DNA of 64,000 nt from Paenibacillus polymyxa M1 (GCF_000237325.1 NC_017542.1:4907001-4971000), one strand, 5' to 3'; shown: positions 16,492 to 25,846, numbered from the stretch's first letter. Made by a program: numbers and translations. The notes: a model not told the origin generated them from the sequence alone.

Positions 16492-16503
16492 GTAAACGTT
16501 TAC
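16492..16503. promoter_or_regulatory. cre-like catabolite site in xylA leader
   Basis: GTAAACGTTTAC is a perfect 12-bp palindrome. Read on the minus strand with one flanking base each side (TGTAAACGTTTACT) it fits the CcpA cre consensus TGWNANCGNTNWCA except for the last base. It lies just downstream of the xylA -10 box, a position suited to blocking transcription. Confidence 0.65.
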
Positions 16504-16510
16504 AAAAACG

Positions 16511-16539
16511 ATTCTAGCACAGCCAAGAAACTTTGTCTA
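16511..16539 (-). promoter_or_regulatory. xylA promoter
   Basis: On the minus strand TAGACA (16539-16534) and TAGAAT (16516-16511) are separated by 17 bases, each one mismatch from the sigma-A consensus. The -35 box lies inside the putative XylR operator. Confidence 0.7.
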
Positions 16540-16555
16540 TTGCTTAAACTAAGTT
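16529..16555. promoter_or_regulatory. Putative XylR operator
   Basis: AACTTTGT and ACTAAGTT form an imperfect dyad (one mismatch) 11 bases apart between xylA and xylR, overlapping the xylA -35 box. Size and position agree with XylR operators of Bacillus. Confidence 0.55.
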
Positions 16556-16606
16556 TATTTTTATGATATAATAACGGGAATTACATCAACAGGAAGGGAA
16601 ATAACC

Positions 16607-17779
16607 ATGAATGTTACTGGCGATCAGGCGCTTGTCAAAAAGCTGAATAAATCCATTGTATTGGAGCGCATCCGCCTTCATGCCCCTCTATCCCGGGCAC
16701 AGTTATCCAGTCAAACCGGATTAAACAAGGCCACCGTGTCCAACCTGGTTGCAGAGCTTATCACCGATGGATTGGTGTATGAGACAGGATTAGGAGAATC
16801 CAGCGGTGGGCGCAAACCTTTAATGCTGCTGTTCAACAGCCGTGCAGGCTTTGTACTTGGTATCGAGGTTAGTGTACAGTACATCAAGGGCGCTCTGACC
16901 GATCTGGCAGGTACCATTGAAACAGAGCTTACCCTTTCTCTAACCCAGCATGATCCTGACTTTGTCATCGAACAAATCCGTAAGCTCGTTCAGAAGCTCA
17001 TGCAGGTCACCCCTCCCTCCCCTCACGGTATTGTCGGCATTGGGTTGGGGGTACCAGGGATGGTGGATGAAACCGGAAATGTTTTATTCGCACCCAATCT
17101 GGGCTGGGAAGAGGTTCCGCTGCGGCAGCAGCTGGAGACAGAGCTGGGTCTTCCCATAGTGGTGGATAATGAGGCCAACGTCGGTGCACAAGGCGAATTG
17201 TACTATGGTATGGACGCCGATCATCGGCAACTGGTGCGGGATCTGGTCTACATCAGTGCAGGCTCCGGGATCGGGGCCGGAATTATCATTGATGGCAAGC
17301 CGTATCAAGGGGCTTGGGGATACGCGGGCGAGAGCGGACATATGTCCATTGACTGGAATGGGCGCCTCTGCTCCTGCGGCAGCCGAGGCTGCTGGGAGCT
17401 GTATGCTTCGGAGAAGGCGTATGTAGCATCCACATTGAAGCTGCCCGCACATAATACAGCGGGATTATTACCGTTTGCCCAGCAAGGTGATGTGAGTACA
17501 TTAAGCGTCCTTGGTGAAATCGGGCGATATTTGGGTGTGGGTATTACCAACATTGTGAACAGCCTCAACCCTGGCATGCTTATCATTGGCGGCCCACTCG
17601 CGGAAGCCAGACCTTGGTTGGAGCAAAGTATGCGTGAAGTGATTGACGAACGTGCCCTGCCCTATCACCGCCGGCAACTACAGATTCGTTTCTCCACGCT
17701 TGGCAGCCGTTCGACGATGCTAGGTGCCGCCTATGCGGCAACAGCTCCTTTTCTCGGGCGTGTACGTGTATCTTTATAA
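16607..17779 (+). CDS. xylR: Xylose-responsive ROK-family repressor
   Basis: The 390-residue protein has an N-terminal winged HTH (RAQLSSQTGLNKATVSNLVAELI) and a ROK sugar-kinase-like domain: GLGVPGMVDETGNVLFAPNLGW, DNEANVGAQGE, SGIGAGIIIDG and the zinc loop CSCGSRGCWE. It is divergent from xylAB, as in Bacillus, so it very probably represses xylA until xylose binds. AGGAAGGGAAA precedes the ATG. A TATAAT at 16567-16572 is a likely -10 box for it. Confidence 0.92.
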   Translation: MNVTGDQALVKKLNKSIVLERIRLHAPLSRAQLSSQTGLNKATVSNLVAELITDGLVYETGLGESSGGRKPLMLLFNSRAGFVLGIEVSVQYIKGALTDLAGTIETELTLSLTQHDPDFVIEQIRKLVQKLMQVTPPSPHGIVGIGLGVPGMVDETGNVLFAPNLGWEEVPLRQQLETELGLPIVVDNEANVGAQGELYYGMDADHRQLVRDLVYISAGSGIGAGIIIDGKPYQGAWGYAGESGHMSIDWNGRLCSCGSRGCWELYASEKAYVASTLKLPAHNTAGLLPFAQQGDVSTLSVLGEIGRYLGVGITNIVNSLNPGMLIIGGPLAEARPWLEQSMREVIDERALPYHRRQLQIRFSTLGSRSTMLGAAYAATAPFLGRVRVSL

Positions 17780-17780
17780 A

Positions 17781-17821
17781 AAAAAGCGTACAGGAACACT
17801 CAGGTTCCTGTACGCTTTTTT
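17781..17821. terminator. Terminator after xylR
   Basis: A perfect 17-bp stem (AAAAAGCGTACAGGAAC and complement) with a 6-base loop ends in TTTTTT. It starts one base after the xylR stop. The A-run on the other side could also serve the minus-strand glutaredoxin gene. Confidence 0.9.
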
Positions 17822-17863
17822 GCTTAGGATTTTGCAAAATCCGTTGTCTGCTATAAGGTTGGA

Positions 17864-18094
17864 TTAAGCGTTCAACACTTTTTCAAACTTGGTTTTGTTC
17901 ATACCGGAAATACGTTCTTCTCCGATCAAAGTCAATGGAACAGCGCGAATGCCCATATCCCAAACCTCTTGCGCAAAAGCTTCATTGGTTTCAATGTTGC
18001 GTTCTTCGTATTCGACACCTTTTTCAGCCAGGTAGCTTTTTACTTGACGGCAATGCGGACAGTTTGTAGATGTGTAAACTATTGCTTTTTCCAT
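17864..18094 (-). CDS. Glutaredoxin-like thiol-disulfide protein
   Basis: A 76-residue thioredoxin-fold protein with active site TNCPHCRQ (about residue 11) and the cis-Pro loop RAVPLT. It resembles NrdH/glutaredoxin-like small proteins of Gram-positives, which take electrons from thioredoxin reductase. The ATG at 18094 (MEKAIVYTS) has GAGGTG six bases before it; the longer GTG start at 18103 lies inside that ribosome site. It follows trxB by 58 bases on the same strand, a context that supports reduction by TrxB. Confidence 0.85.
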   Translation of the reverse strand: MEKAIVYTSTNCPHCRQVKSYLAEKGVEYEERNIETNEAFAQEVWDMGIRAVPLTLIGEERISGMNKTKFEKVLNA

Positions 18095-18152
18095 GAATAT
18101 CACCTCATCATTTATTTTGTTACATTATATTTATTCATACTTCCAAATATCA

Positions 18153-19094
18153 TTACAGGGCAAGTGCGCTGTGCTCCAGACTTTCGATGTATTTCTCGCT
18201 GTCCATAGCAGCCATACAACCACTACCTGCTGCGGTAATCGCTTGTCTGTAGCGTGTATCCTGTACGTCGCCACAAGCGAATACGCCAGGCACGTTTGTT
18301 TCGGAGGTACCCGGATTGACGACGATATAACCGTTCGCATCCGTTGTAATTTGTCCTTCGAGGAAGCCTGTATTCGGATGATGACCAATTGCCACGAATA
18401 CGCCGCTCACTGTAATGATTTCCTCTTTACCTGTTGCGTTGTTTAGCACTTTCAAGCCAGTTACTCCGTTTTCGTCTGCAACTACTTCGACAGGAGTACG
18501 ATTGAGCGCCCATTCAATTTTGCTGTTCGCACGAGCACGATCCTGCATAATTTTAGAAGCTCTCAATTCTTCACGACGATGTACCAACGTTACTTTGGAA
18601 GCAAAGCGAGTCAGGAAATTAGCTTCTTCCAGTGCAGAGTCCCCACCGCCGATAACAACGATTTCTTTGCCGCGGAAGAAGAACCCGTCACAGGTAGCGC
18701 AAGTGCTCACGCCGCGTCCGATATTATCTTGTTCACCGGGTATCCCCAGGTATTTGGCAGTCGCCCCTGTGGAAATAATCAGCGTATCGGTAACCAGTTC
18801 ACCCAAACCTTCTACATCCAGTGTAAATGGACGAGCAGTTGTGTCTACCTTGTTCACCCAGCCTGTGCGGAATTCAGCGCCAAAACGCTCCGCTTGCTTA
18901 CGCATATTATCCATCAAATCAGGTCCCATGATTCCTTCAGGAAAGCCTGGAAAATTCTCAACTTCTGTAGTCGTGGTTAATTGTCCACCTGGCTGTGGTC
19001 CCTCGATTACCAGCGGGTTCATATTAGCACGTGCCAGGTAAATAGCGGCGGTCAAACCGGCAGGACCGGTACCTATAATAATGGACTTGTACAT
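18153..19094 (-). CDS. trxB: Thioredoxin reductase
   Basis: The 313-residue flavoprotein uses NADPH to reduce thioredoxin-like partners. It shows the FAD site [16 protein letters not shown] at the N terminus, the redox pair CATCDG (about 137), the NADPH motif [10 protein letters not shown] and the C-terminal FAD motif [14 protein letters not shown] lies nine bases before the ATG. The 281-base gap to the divergent ZIP gene holds its promoter; a TATAAT near 19126 on the minus strand has no convincing -35 box. Confidence 0.96.
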   Translation of the reverse strand: MYKSIIIGTGPAGLTAAIYLARANMNPLVIEGPQPGGQLTTTTEVENFPGFPEGIMGPDLMDNMRKQAERFGAEFRTGWVNKVDTTARPFTLDVEGLGELVTDTLIISTGATAKYLGIPGEQDNIGRGVSTCATCDGFFFRGKEIVVIGGGDSALEEANFLTRFASKVTLVHRREELRASKIMQDRARANSKIEWALNRTPVEVVADENGVTGLKVLNNATGKEEIITVSGVFVAIGHHPNTGFLEGQITTDANGYIVVNPGTSETNVPGVFACGDVQDTRYRQAITAAGSGCMAAMDSEKYIESLEHSALAL

Positions 19095-19375
19095 ATCTTG
19101 GTTCCTCCTAAAATATCATAAGTATTATATAGCGAGTTTTCGGTACCGGGCGCTGGGCTGCTGCATATACTCTAAAAGTAGTGCCAGCAGAAGCTCATCC
19201 CAAAAAGTGGACACCCGGATGTTGTAAAAACGAATCACTTGTTTTCTAGCTTCTTATGACTTAGACTGATTCTAAATCCTAATTTCATTATGCGGAAAGA
19301 GCTGTAAACAGTCAAATGAAGTTTTCATGAAGCGAAGTTTAAAGATAAATGAGGTATGGAGGGATTATCCCGATT

Positions 19376-20107
19376 ATGAATGACGTTTTCGTAGGTAGCT
19401 TAATTTCTGCCCTGTCCACCGGACTCGGCGCCGTACCTATATTGTTTATGCGTAATATCACGCATCGGCTTCGCGATGTTCTGCTGGCTTATGCCGCAGG
19501 AATTATGACCTCTGCATCCGTGTATAACCTTATTCCAGAAGCGATCCAGCATTCCAATTGGTTCGTGCTGACTGCGGGAATTTTGCTTGGTTGCCTCGTA
19601 TTACTGGTGATGGAAATGTATATCCCCCATGCCGATTTGGAGGACCCGGATTCCAAAACTTTTCAATTGGAGTCCAAATCTTTTCTCATTATTGCAGCTA
19701 TTACGTTGCACAACTTGCCGGAAGGGCTCTCTGTTGGGGTCAGCTACGCGAGTGAGACTCAGAATCTAGGCAATCTCATTGCCTTCTCTATCGGTCTGCA
19801 AAATGCCCCTGAAGGCTTTATTGTAGCGTTATTCCTTGTGAATCAAAACATCGGTCGTTTCAAGGCATTGGGCATTGCTACCCTAACGGGGGCTGTGGAA
19901 ATCATCACCAGTCTGATCGGCTTTTATTTAAGCAGCTGGGTGAACGGACTGGTGCCGTATGGCCTTGCTTTTGCCGCCGGGGCTATGATGTTTATTGTCT
20001 ATAAGGAACTGATTCCCGAAAGTCACGGGGACGGTAACCAGCGGATCGCCACATTCTCTTTTATTCTTGGCTTGATTACGATGATCGGGCTAACCGAATG
20101 GCTATAG
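19376..20107 (+). CDS. ZIP-family metal transporter
   Basis: A 243-residue membrane protein with about eight helices. The ZIP signatures LHNLPEGLSVGVSY (helix 4) and LQNAPEGFIVALFL (helix 5) provide the metal-binding His/Asn/Glu residues. It is closest in form to the ZupT/GufA group, which moves Zn2+ and other divalent ions inward. I prefer the ATG at 19376 because GGAGGG lies upstream, although the spacing (12) is long; an ATG at 19349 would add nine residues. It appears to be a single-gene unit closed by a strong terminator. Confidence 0.88.
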   Translation: MNDVFVGSLISALSTGLGAVPILFMRNITHRLRDVLLAYAAGIMTSASVYNLIPEAIQHSNWFVLTAGILLGCLVLLVMEMYIPHADLEDPDSKTFQLESKSFLIIAAITLHNLPEGLSVGVSYASETQNLGNLIAFSIGLQNAPEGFIVALFLVNQNIGRFKALGIATLTGAVEIITSLIGFYLSSWVNGLVPYGLAFAAGAMMFIVYKELIPESHGDGNQRIATFSFILGLITMIGLTEWL

Positions 20108-20118
20108 CCGCGCAGCAC

Positions 20119-20167
20119 AAAAAGGCTGCTTTTCTGTCTGTAATTCAGACAGAAAAGCAGCCTTTTT
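20119..20167. terminator. Bidirectional terminator after ZIP gene
   Basis: A perfect 22-bp stem (20119-20140 with 20146-20167) and 5-base loop, with A5 and T5 at its two ends. It serves the ZIP gene and the opposing minus-strand gene ending at 20190. Confidence 0.92.
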
Positions 20168-20189
20168 GCCATGTTCAAATGATGGGACC

Positions 20190-20651
20190 TCATTTTTTTT
20201 GGTTCATGGAACGCAGTGCTTCACGGTACTGTTCGTCCTTACTTTTGGAAGTCCCTTTCTTCCCATTGGATCTTGGGGAACCTCCATCCTTTTCTCCGTC
20301 CTTTCCAGCAAAACCACGCAAAGCTGCACGATAATCCTGATCCCCGTAAGCACCTTCTATGTTCTTGCGATCTTTTTCCACCTTCATATCCGTTTGGATA
20401 TCAGGCAACTTCTGATGCTCCTTGGCACGATGTTCTTCAACTTCGGAATCCTTAGGCGGCATCTCTCCGTTATGTTCCGTTAATTCATGCGCCTTGGGTT
20501 CCACTTGCACAGGATAAGGACGTTTACTTCTTTGCCGGGATTCCTCTTGGCTGGGGCGATTCTTGGCCGAGGACTTGCGCGTCATCTTTGTGTTAAATAC
20601 CAGCAAAAAGATCAAGGCAACCACAGCTACTGCGATAAAAGCAATGGTCAT
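20190..20651 (-). CDS. Membrane-anchored, highly charged protein of unknown function
   Basis: The 153-residue protein has one N-terminal membrane helix (MTIAFIAVAVVALIFLLVFN) followed by a long hydrophilic tail rich in Lys, Glu, Arg and Asp, probably disordered. Two short repeats stand out near the end: DQDYRAALRG and DEQYREALRS. The ATG at 20651 has AGGAGG ahead of it and starts 10 bases after the flavodoxin-type gene, so the two are probably co-transcribed. I do not recognise a family. Confidence 0.65.
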   Translation of the reverse strand: MTIAFIAVAVVALIFLLVFNTKMTRKSSAKNRPSQEESRQRSKRPYPVQVEPKAHELTEHNGEMPPKDSEVEEHRAKEHQKLPDIQTDMKVEKDRKNIEGAYGDQDYRAALRGFAGKDGEKDGGSPRSNGKKGTSKSKDEQYREALRSMNQKK

Positions 20652-20661
20652 CGGCGGCCTC

Positions 20662-21216
20662 CTATTCTCTTTCAGCGCTACGGTACCGTCCCGCCATCTC
20701 AGCAACCCTTTTGCCCAAAGAGCGACCTAACGCAAGATCATCGCCCGTTGGAAGGTTGGGCGGTCCATCGGGGTCTGTCTCCACCGGACATGTTACCCCT
20801 ACACCGTAATAGGAGCCGTAGAGCGCATTTTCCGTGATGCTAGCGGGCAGGCCTACAATAATCATGCCTTGATGAAGCATAGGAGTAATCAAATTCAAAA
20901 GCGTTGATTCCAATCCACCATGAACGGTAGCAGTTGTGCAAAATACTGCACCGATTTTGTCCACCAGCTTGCCCTGCGCCCACAAATATCCGAGCTTGTC
21001 AATCCAGCTCTTCAGACCGCTGCTGATGGTACCAAAATGACCCGGGCACCCCCATATGATCGCATCCGCGCTTACTAGCTCATTCACATCGGCCTCATTC
21101 ACATGCTTTAGCGCCACTTCTGTGTGATTCAGGCGTGCTCCTTCTGCGATTGAGCGAGCGAGACGTTCGGTATGTCCATTTTCACTGTCATATACAATCA
21201 TGATTCTGGTCGTCAT
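20662..21216 (-). CDS. Flavodoxin-fold NAD(P)H quinone oxidoreductase-like protein
   Basis: A 184-residue protein with the WrbA/flavodoxin pattern: [24 protein letters not shown] (FMN phosphate loop), [25 protein letters not shown] and [17 protein letters not shown]. Such enzymes reduce quinones with NAD(P)H using FMN. Several in-frame ATGs occur (21228, 21225, 21216); I choose 21216 because AAAGGA is too close to the others. It is divergent from the EmrAB-type genes. Confidence 0.8.
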   Translation of the reverse strand: MTTRIMIVYDSENGHTERLARSIAEGARLNHTEVALKHVNEADVNELVSADAIIWGCPGHFGTISSGLKSWIDKLGYLWAQGKLVDKIGAVFCTTATVHGGLESTLLNLITPMLHQGMIIVGLPASITENALYGSYYGVGVTCPVETDPDGPPNLPTGDDLALGRSLGKRVAEMAGRYRSAERE

Positions 21217-21350
21217 TATGCGCATCATCCTTTATCAGCAAGATCATCCTTTTGCATACGCTCTTAACCTTTCCTAGAATCCATCTGAATATTATGAATC
21301 GTTTGACGCATACTTTGAACATCCAAAAACACTAAGGAGGCATGCACAAT

Positions 21351-21986
21351 ATGAATTCGCGCGCCATATTAGTTAATCTGCTCGTAATCATCATTATTCT
21401 CGCAGGAGGTGGAGCCGCCGCCTATTACTACAATCAATCCGCCAACTACATAAAAACCGACAATGCACAAGTAAGCGGACAAGCAGTTACTGTTGCCTCT
21501 CCAAGCGGAGGAAAGCTCACGGGCTGGAACGCTGAAGTTGGTAAAACGTACACCGCCGGCAGCTCGCTTGGTAGTGTAGAGGGAGGCGGAAGCCGGATCA
21601 GCGTTACGATCCCGACTGACGGTACCATCGTACAGCAAACTGCAGTCAACAACTCAGTTGTCGGGGCGGGCACACCTTTAGCGAAAGCATTTGATCTGAA
21701 CAATCTTTGGATTACTGCCAATATAGACGAAACGGCTGTGCAGGATCTCCAAGTAGGCCAGACCGTAGATGTGTATATTGATGCTTACCCAGATACATCC
21801 CTGACCGGTAAACTCGAAAAGATCGGTCTGGCAACCGCATCCACCTTTTCACTGCTGCCCACCTCCAATACCACTGCCAACTATACCAAGGTGACGCAGG
21901 TCGTGCCTGTCAACATTTCCATTCAAGGTTACAAGGGCCTAGGGATTATCCCGGGAATGAGTGCAACGATCAGAGTTCACAAGTAG
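21351..21986 (+). CDS. HlyD/EmrA-type membrane fusion protein of an efflux system
   Basis: The 211-residue protein has one N-terminal membrane helix, then a short biotinyl-lipoyl-like domain (ADNAQVSGQAVTV-type start seen as TDNAQVSGQAVTVASPSGGK) and a beta-barrel part (LWITANIDETAVQDLQVGQTVDVYIDAYPD). It is shorter than Gram-negative EmrA because the coiled coil is nearly absent, as in Firmicutes. AAGGAGG lies ten bases before ATG 21351; the ATG at 21342 is too close. The DHA2 transporter follows after 9 bases and is its partner. Confidence 0.85.
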   Translation: MNSRAILVNLLVIIIILAGGGAAAYYYNQSANYIKTDNAQVSGQAVTVASPSGGKLTGWNAEVGKTYTAGSSLGSVEGGGSRISVTIPTDGTIVQQTAVNNSVVGAGTPLAKAFDLNNLWITANIDETAVQDLQVGQTVDVYIDAYPDTSLTGKLEKIGLATASTFSLLPTSNTTANYTKVTQVVPVNISIQGYKGLGIIPGMSATIRVHK

Positions 21987-21995
21987 GAGGCTGTC

Positions 21996-23519
21996 ATGGA
22001 TCAAAAAATGTCCGTCGGACGCATTCTGTCCGTGCTACTGCTAGGCGCCTTCATTTCGATTTTGAATCAAACGCTGCTTAACGTGGCTATTCCACACTTG
22101 ATGAATGACTTCAATGTATCTGCCACAACCGTTCAATGGTTATCCACCGGATATATGCTGACAAACGGAATTTTGATTCCTATCACTGCTTTTCTGATTG
22201 AGTCATTCGGAACACGTGCACTGTTCATCTCCGCGATGGGGTTATTTACTGCCGGGTCTGTCGTCTGTGCTGCCAGTACCGGCTTTGCGCCTATGCTGGT
22301 TGGACGCGTGATCCAGGCCAGCGGAGCAGGCATCATCATGCCTGTGGTCATGAACGTGTTCCTGACTGTGTTTCCTCCAGAAAAACGGGGCGCTGCCATG
22401 GGTACTATGGGAATCGCCATGATGTTTGCCCCGGCGATTGGACCGACTTTATCCGGCTATATTGTGGAGCATTACAGCTGGCGGCTGCTATTTTTACTCG
22501 TTATTCCGCTGGCGGTCATTGATATTCTGTTTGCCATACGCTGGCTCAAAAATGTATCCAAGCTAACGAAACCGAACTTTGACCTGTTGGGAACCATCTT
22601 CTCCACCCTTGGGTTTGGCTTCCTGTTGTATGGCTTTAGTTCGGCTGGAGACAAAGGCTGGAGTAGCAATACGGTAATCCTTACACTCGCTGCCGGGGTT
22701 GTGTTTATTGTATTGTTTATCGTGCGCGAGCTAAATATGATACAGCCGATGCTGGAGTTCCGTGTGTTTAAATATAATATTTTTACTGTATCAACCTTAG
22801 TTGGGGCTACCGTCAACATGACGATGTTCGGCGGGATGCTACTGCTGCCAATCTATTTACAAAATATACGCGGCTTTACACCGCTGCAATCCGGTCTGCT
22901 GCTGTTGCCGGGTGCACTGCTGATGGGTGTGATGTCACCGATATCAGGGGCAGTATTTGACCGTATAGGCGCAAGGCCGTTGGCGATCATTGGACTGATC
23001 ATTACAGCAGTCACAACCTGGGAATTCAGTCTGCTGACCGATGCCACCACCTACGGACATATTATGATCATCTATACGATTCGCAGCTTCGGAATGTCAT
23101 TGCTGATGATGTCCGTCCAGACCGAAGGGCTAAACCAGCTACCTGCCCATCTCGGCAGCCATGGTACTGCCATGTCCAATACAGTACGGCAAATCGCTGG
23201 ATCTATCGGTACCGCTTGGCTTATTACGGTAATGAGTAGCCGGACTACAGTTCATATGGCAGATTATGCGAATGTCGCTACCACAGCGAATGCTTCTGTA
23301 ACGGAAGGCGTATCGCAACTGGGACAAACCCTTGCACAATCGGCGGGTATTTCTGCGGAAAGCGGCTCTGCACTCGCGCTACAACAGGTATACCGAAGCG
23401 CTGTTACAGAATCGACGATCCATGGCATTAATGATGCCTTCATCATTGCAACCGGGATTGCGCTGGCGGGATTATTGTTTTCCCTGTTCTTGCGGCGATC
23501 TACACCGCGTCATAGATAG
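21996..23519 (+). CDS. DHA2-family MFS drug exporter (EmrB type)
   Basis: A 507-residue transporter with about 14 membrane helices. It shows the motif C region of drug antiporters (GRVIQASGAGIIMPVVMNVFLTVFPPEKRGAAMG, AIGPTLSGYIVE) and the expected LNQTLLNVAIPHLMNDF start. AGGAGG lies just ahead of the ATG. With the preceding HlyD-type protein it forms a drug or toxin extrusion pair; the substrate is not evident. No regulator gene is adjacent. Confidence 0.92.
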   Translation: MDQKMSVGRILSVLLLGAFISILNQTLLNVAIPHLMNDFNVSATTVQWLSTGYMLTNGILIPITAFLIESFGTRALFISAMGLFTAGSVVCAASTGFAPMLVGRVIQASGAGIIMPVVMNVFLTVFPPEKRGAAMGTMGIAMMFAPAIGPTLSGYIVEHYSWRLLFLLVIPLAVIDILFAIRWLKNVSKLTKPNFDLLGTIFSTLGFGFLLYGFSSAGDKGWSSNTVILTLAAGVVFIVLFIVRELNMIQPMLEFRVFKYNIFTVSTLVGATVNMTMFGGMLLLPIYLQNIRGFTPLQSGLLLLPGALLMGVMSPISGAVFDRIGARPLAIIGLIITAVTTWEFSLLTDATTYGHIMIIYTIRSFGMSLLMMSVQTEGLNQLPAHLGSHGTAMSNTVRQIAGSIGTAWLITVMSSRTTVHMADYANVATTANASVTEGVSQLGQTLAQSAGISAESGSALALQQVYRSAVTESTIHGINDAFIIATGIALAGLLFSLFLRRSTPRHR

Positions 23520-23590
23520 GTGTACAGCAGTCGCAAATTAAAGATATGAGATGAACCTGCTTTGCATACAAAATAGACTGATACTGCCAA

Positions 23591-23645
23591 AGAAGGAGCA
23601 TTCATCCCCCTTGGATGTAAGAGGGTTGAATGCTCCTTCTTGTTT
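23591..23645. terminator. Terminator after emrB-like gene
   Basis: AGAAGGAGCATTCA and TGAATGCTCCTTCT form a 14-bp stem with a T-rich tail (TGTTTG). It stands between two convergent genes. Confidence 0.75.
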
Positions 23646-23678
23646 GTAATCTTGTGATTTGTGAATTGGATTATGGTC

Positions 23679-25664
23679 TTATGAGCGCAATAGACGCAGG
23701 CCGTTCAAAATGACAAGGAGTGTGCTGCCTTCATGTCCAATGACCCCAAAAGGCAGGGCTATATCTTGCACAAAGTTACTGATCACCAGCAGCACAATGA
23801 CACTTACCGCGAAGATCATATTTTGTTTGACCACTCGCTGCGCCTTGCGCGCCAGTGCTATCGTCGGAGCAATCTCCTCGATTCCGTCGTTCATTAGCAC
23901 CACATCTGCAACCTCCAGTGCTGCTCCACTGCCGTGCATTCCCATGCCCAGCCCTACAGTAGCTGCAGTCAAAGCCGGAGCATCATTCACACCGTCGCCG
24001 ACCATAACGACATGCCCGTATTGCTCTCGCAGCATGCGAATATGACTGACTTTGTCCTCCGGCATTAAGCCAGCATATACGGCGTCGACTCCAGCCTGCG
24101 CCGCGATCACGGCAGCCGTTTCCGGTCGGTCTCCAGTCAGCATGACGACCCGGATACCCTGTGCTTGCAGACGTTTCACGGACTCTTGTGCCTGTGGACG
24201 CAGCTCGTCACGCAGCGCCAGCATCCCGGCAATCCGATCATCCGCAAGAATGATGGATACAGTTTTGCCCTCGGCTTCCAGTCGGGCTCGACTCTCCACC
24301 CACTCTGGCCCAGCCAGAAGACCAGGTTCATCCAGTACATTCGTGCGACCGATTTTCCATTTCACCCCACCTATGATGCCTTCCATTCCCCACCCGGTAA
24401 GAGCCTGCACTTGCTCCGCTGTAAGAAGCTCTCTCTGTCCCAATTCAGCTTCGGCTTTGGCTACAATCGCTCGTGCCAGCGGATGTAAGGAATAGCTTTC
24501 GATTGTCGCGACAATATGCAATAGCTCATCAGCATCGTAATCTGGGGCGGTAATCCAGTCCGTGACCACGGGTGAGCCCTTCGTTAACGTGCCCGTTTTG
24601 TCAAAAGCAACGACAGATGTCAATGCCATATTCTCCACATGCGCGCCACCTTTGAACAGAATGCCCCGCCGGGCACGGTTGGAAATGGCCGATAGCATCA
24701 CTGGCATAATGGATGACACGAGCGCACAAGGTGAGGCCACGACAAGGAACACCATCGCCTTGTAAAACGCCGCTGCCCATGTCCAGCCCAATACAATGGG
24801 CGCACCTACAATGACGATCAACGTGACGGCAACAACAATTCGGGCGTATACCGATTCGAATGTTTTAATAAATCGCTGGGAATCGGGAACTTCGGTCCGT
24901 GCCTCTTCTACCATACGAATAATTTTTGAAAATAAAGTATCTTCCGAGGACTGGCTGACCTCCACATATAGCACGCCTTCTCCATTGATGGTGCCTGCAT
25001 ATACTTCGTCACCTGCCATCTTGTTTACCGGAACAGATTCCCCGGTAATGGATGCCTGATTCACTGCCGACACACCTTTGGAGACTCGACCGTCCGCCGG
25101 AATTAGTTCGCCCGGCTTAACCAGCAGCAGGTCGCCTGGCAACAGCTGCTCAATGCCAACCGTTTCTGTTCCCTCGTGAGACAAGCGCAAAGCTGTTTCC
25201 GGCTTCAACGCCATGAGCTCGGAAATATCCTTACTACTACGCTCCGTGGTATAGCTCTCCAGCGCACCGCTGAGTGCAAAAATAAAAATCAGCATGGCTC
25301 CTTCATTCCAGTAGCCAATGGCCGCAGCTCCTAAAGACGCAGCGATCATGAGTAAATTAACATCCAGATCATGTTCTCGGATCAGGGTTTCAATCCCTTC
25401 TCTGGCTTTGGACCAGCCTCCAAGGGCATAAGACACCACATAGAGAATGACGGATAGCCATTGCCACCAATGTGAGACCCCCCATGCCATCAGCATTAGC
25501 ATTCCACTGCCTAGAGCAGCCTGCATCTCCTTATTTTTCAGCATGCTTTTGAGCTGAAATTGCGGCTTGCGATTTGGACCGGGGCGTCCGCTGCCACTGT
25601 TTTTGGTAAGTGCTCGGTTAGAGGGAGACAATGTATCTTGTAGTCGTTGAACTGCTTGCATCAT
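23679..25664 (-). CDS. P1B-4-type metal-efflux ATPase (PfeT/FrvA-like)
   Basis: The 661-residue pump has no N-terminal heavy-metal domain. It carries TGESVPV, DKTGTLTKG (phosphorylated Asp) and MVGDGVNDAPAL. Two membrane motifs place it in the P1B-4 group: SPC (VVASPCALVSS) rather than CPC, and HEGST in the last helices. Known members (PfeT, FrvA) export Fe2+ and protect from iron or haem overload; Co2+ or Zn2+ are alternatives. The ATG at 25664 has AAAGGA upstream; a longer frame from 25817 would translate the leader with its Fur-like boxes and hairpin. Neighbouring metal pumps and repressor lie upstream but in separate units. Confidence 0.88.
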   Translation of the reverse strand: MMQAVQRLQDTLSPSNRALTKNSGSGRPGPNRKPQFQLKSMLKNKEMQAALGSGMLMLMAWGVSHWWQWLSVILYVVSYALGGWSKAREGIETLIREHDLDVNLLMIAASLGAAAIGYWNEGAMLIFIFALSGALESYTTERSSKDISELMALKPETALRLSHEGTETVGIEQLLPGDLLLVKPGELIPADGRVSKGVSAVNQASITGESVPVNKMAGDEVYAGTINGEGVLYVEVSQSSEDTLFSKIIRMVEEARTEVPDSQRFIKTFESVYARIVVAVTLIVIVGAPIVLGWTWAAAFYKAMVFLVVASPCALVSSIMPVMLSAISNRARRGILFKGGAHVENMALTSVVAFDKTGTLTKGSPVVTDWITAPDYDADELLHIVATIESYSLHPLARAIVAKAEAELGQRELLTAEQVQALTGWGMEGIIGGVKWKIGRTNVLDEPGLLAGPEWVESRARLEAEGKTVSIILADDRIAGMLALRDELRPQAQESVKRLQAQGIRVVMLTGDRPETAAVIAAQAGVDAVYAGLMPEDKVSHIRMLREQYGHVVMVGDGVNDAPALTAATVGLGMGMHGSGAALEVADVVLMNDGIEEIAPTIALARKAQRVVKQNMIFAVSVIVLLVISNFVQDIALPFGVIGHEGSTLLVILNGLRLLRS

Positions 25665-25708
25665 ATCACGTTCCTTTCCATTTTTTGTTCCTTGTACTTG
25701 CATTTCAT

Positions 25709-25723
25709 TGAGAATGATATCCA
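25709..25723. promoter_or_regulatory. Second Fur/PerR-like box in pfeT-like leader
   Basis: TGAGAATGATATCCA matches the 7-1-7 Fur pattern in 10 of 14 positions. It lies 45 bases before the start codon. It shares TGAGAATGAT with the stronger box at 25786. Confidence 0.4.
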
Positions 25724-25745
25724 TTGTTAAGTGCCCTAAAATAGC

Positions 25746-25778
25746 ACATGCTGCTTCGGGAAGCCCGAAGCAGCATGT
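25746..25778. promoter_or_regulatory. Hairpin in the pfeT-like leader
   Basis: ACATGCTGCTTCGGG and its complement form a perfect 15-bp stem with a 3-base loop, without a clear T-run on either side. It stands between two Fur-like boxes inside the untranslated leader and could be an attenuator or stability element. Confidence 0.55.
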
Positions 25779-25785
25779 TTGGCAA

Positions 25786-25800
25786 TGAGAATGATAATCA
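25786..25800. promoter_or_regulatory. Fur/PerR-like box upstream of pfeT-like gene
   Basis: TGAGAATGATAATCA matches the Fur 7-1-7 consensus in 12 of 14 positions. PfeT of Bacillus is under PerR and Fur, so either protein could bind here. Confidence 0.65.
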
Positions 25801-25846
25801 TTTTTGCATCTATACAATTATTTTGGCTTAGAGAAACTTTTGTTTT

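Noticed and set aside
19095..19375. Possible riboswitch or structured leader between trxB and the ZIP gene
   Set aside because: Only a weak GCTGCTG/CAGCAG pairing is visible; no known riboswitch core was recognised.
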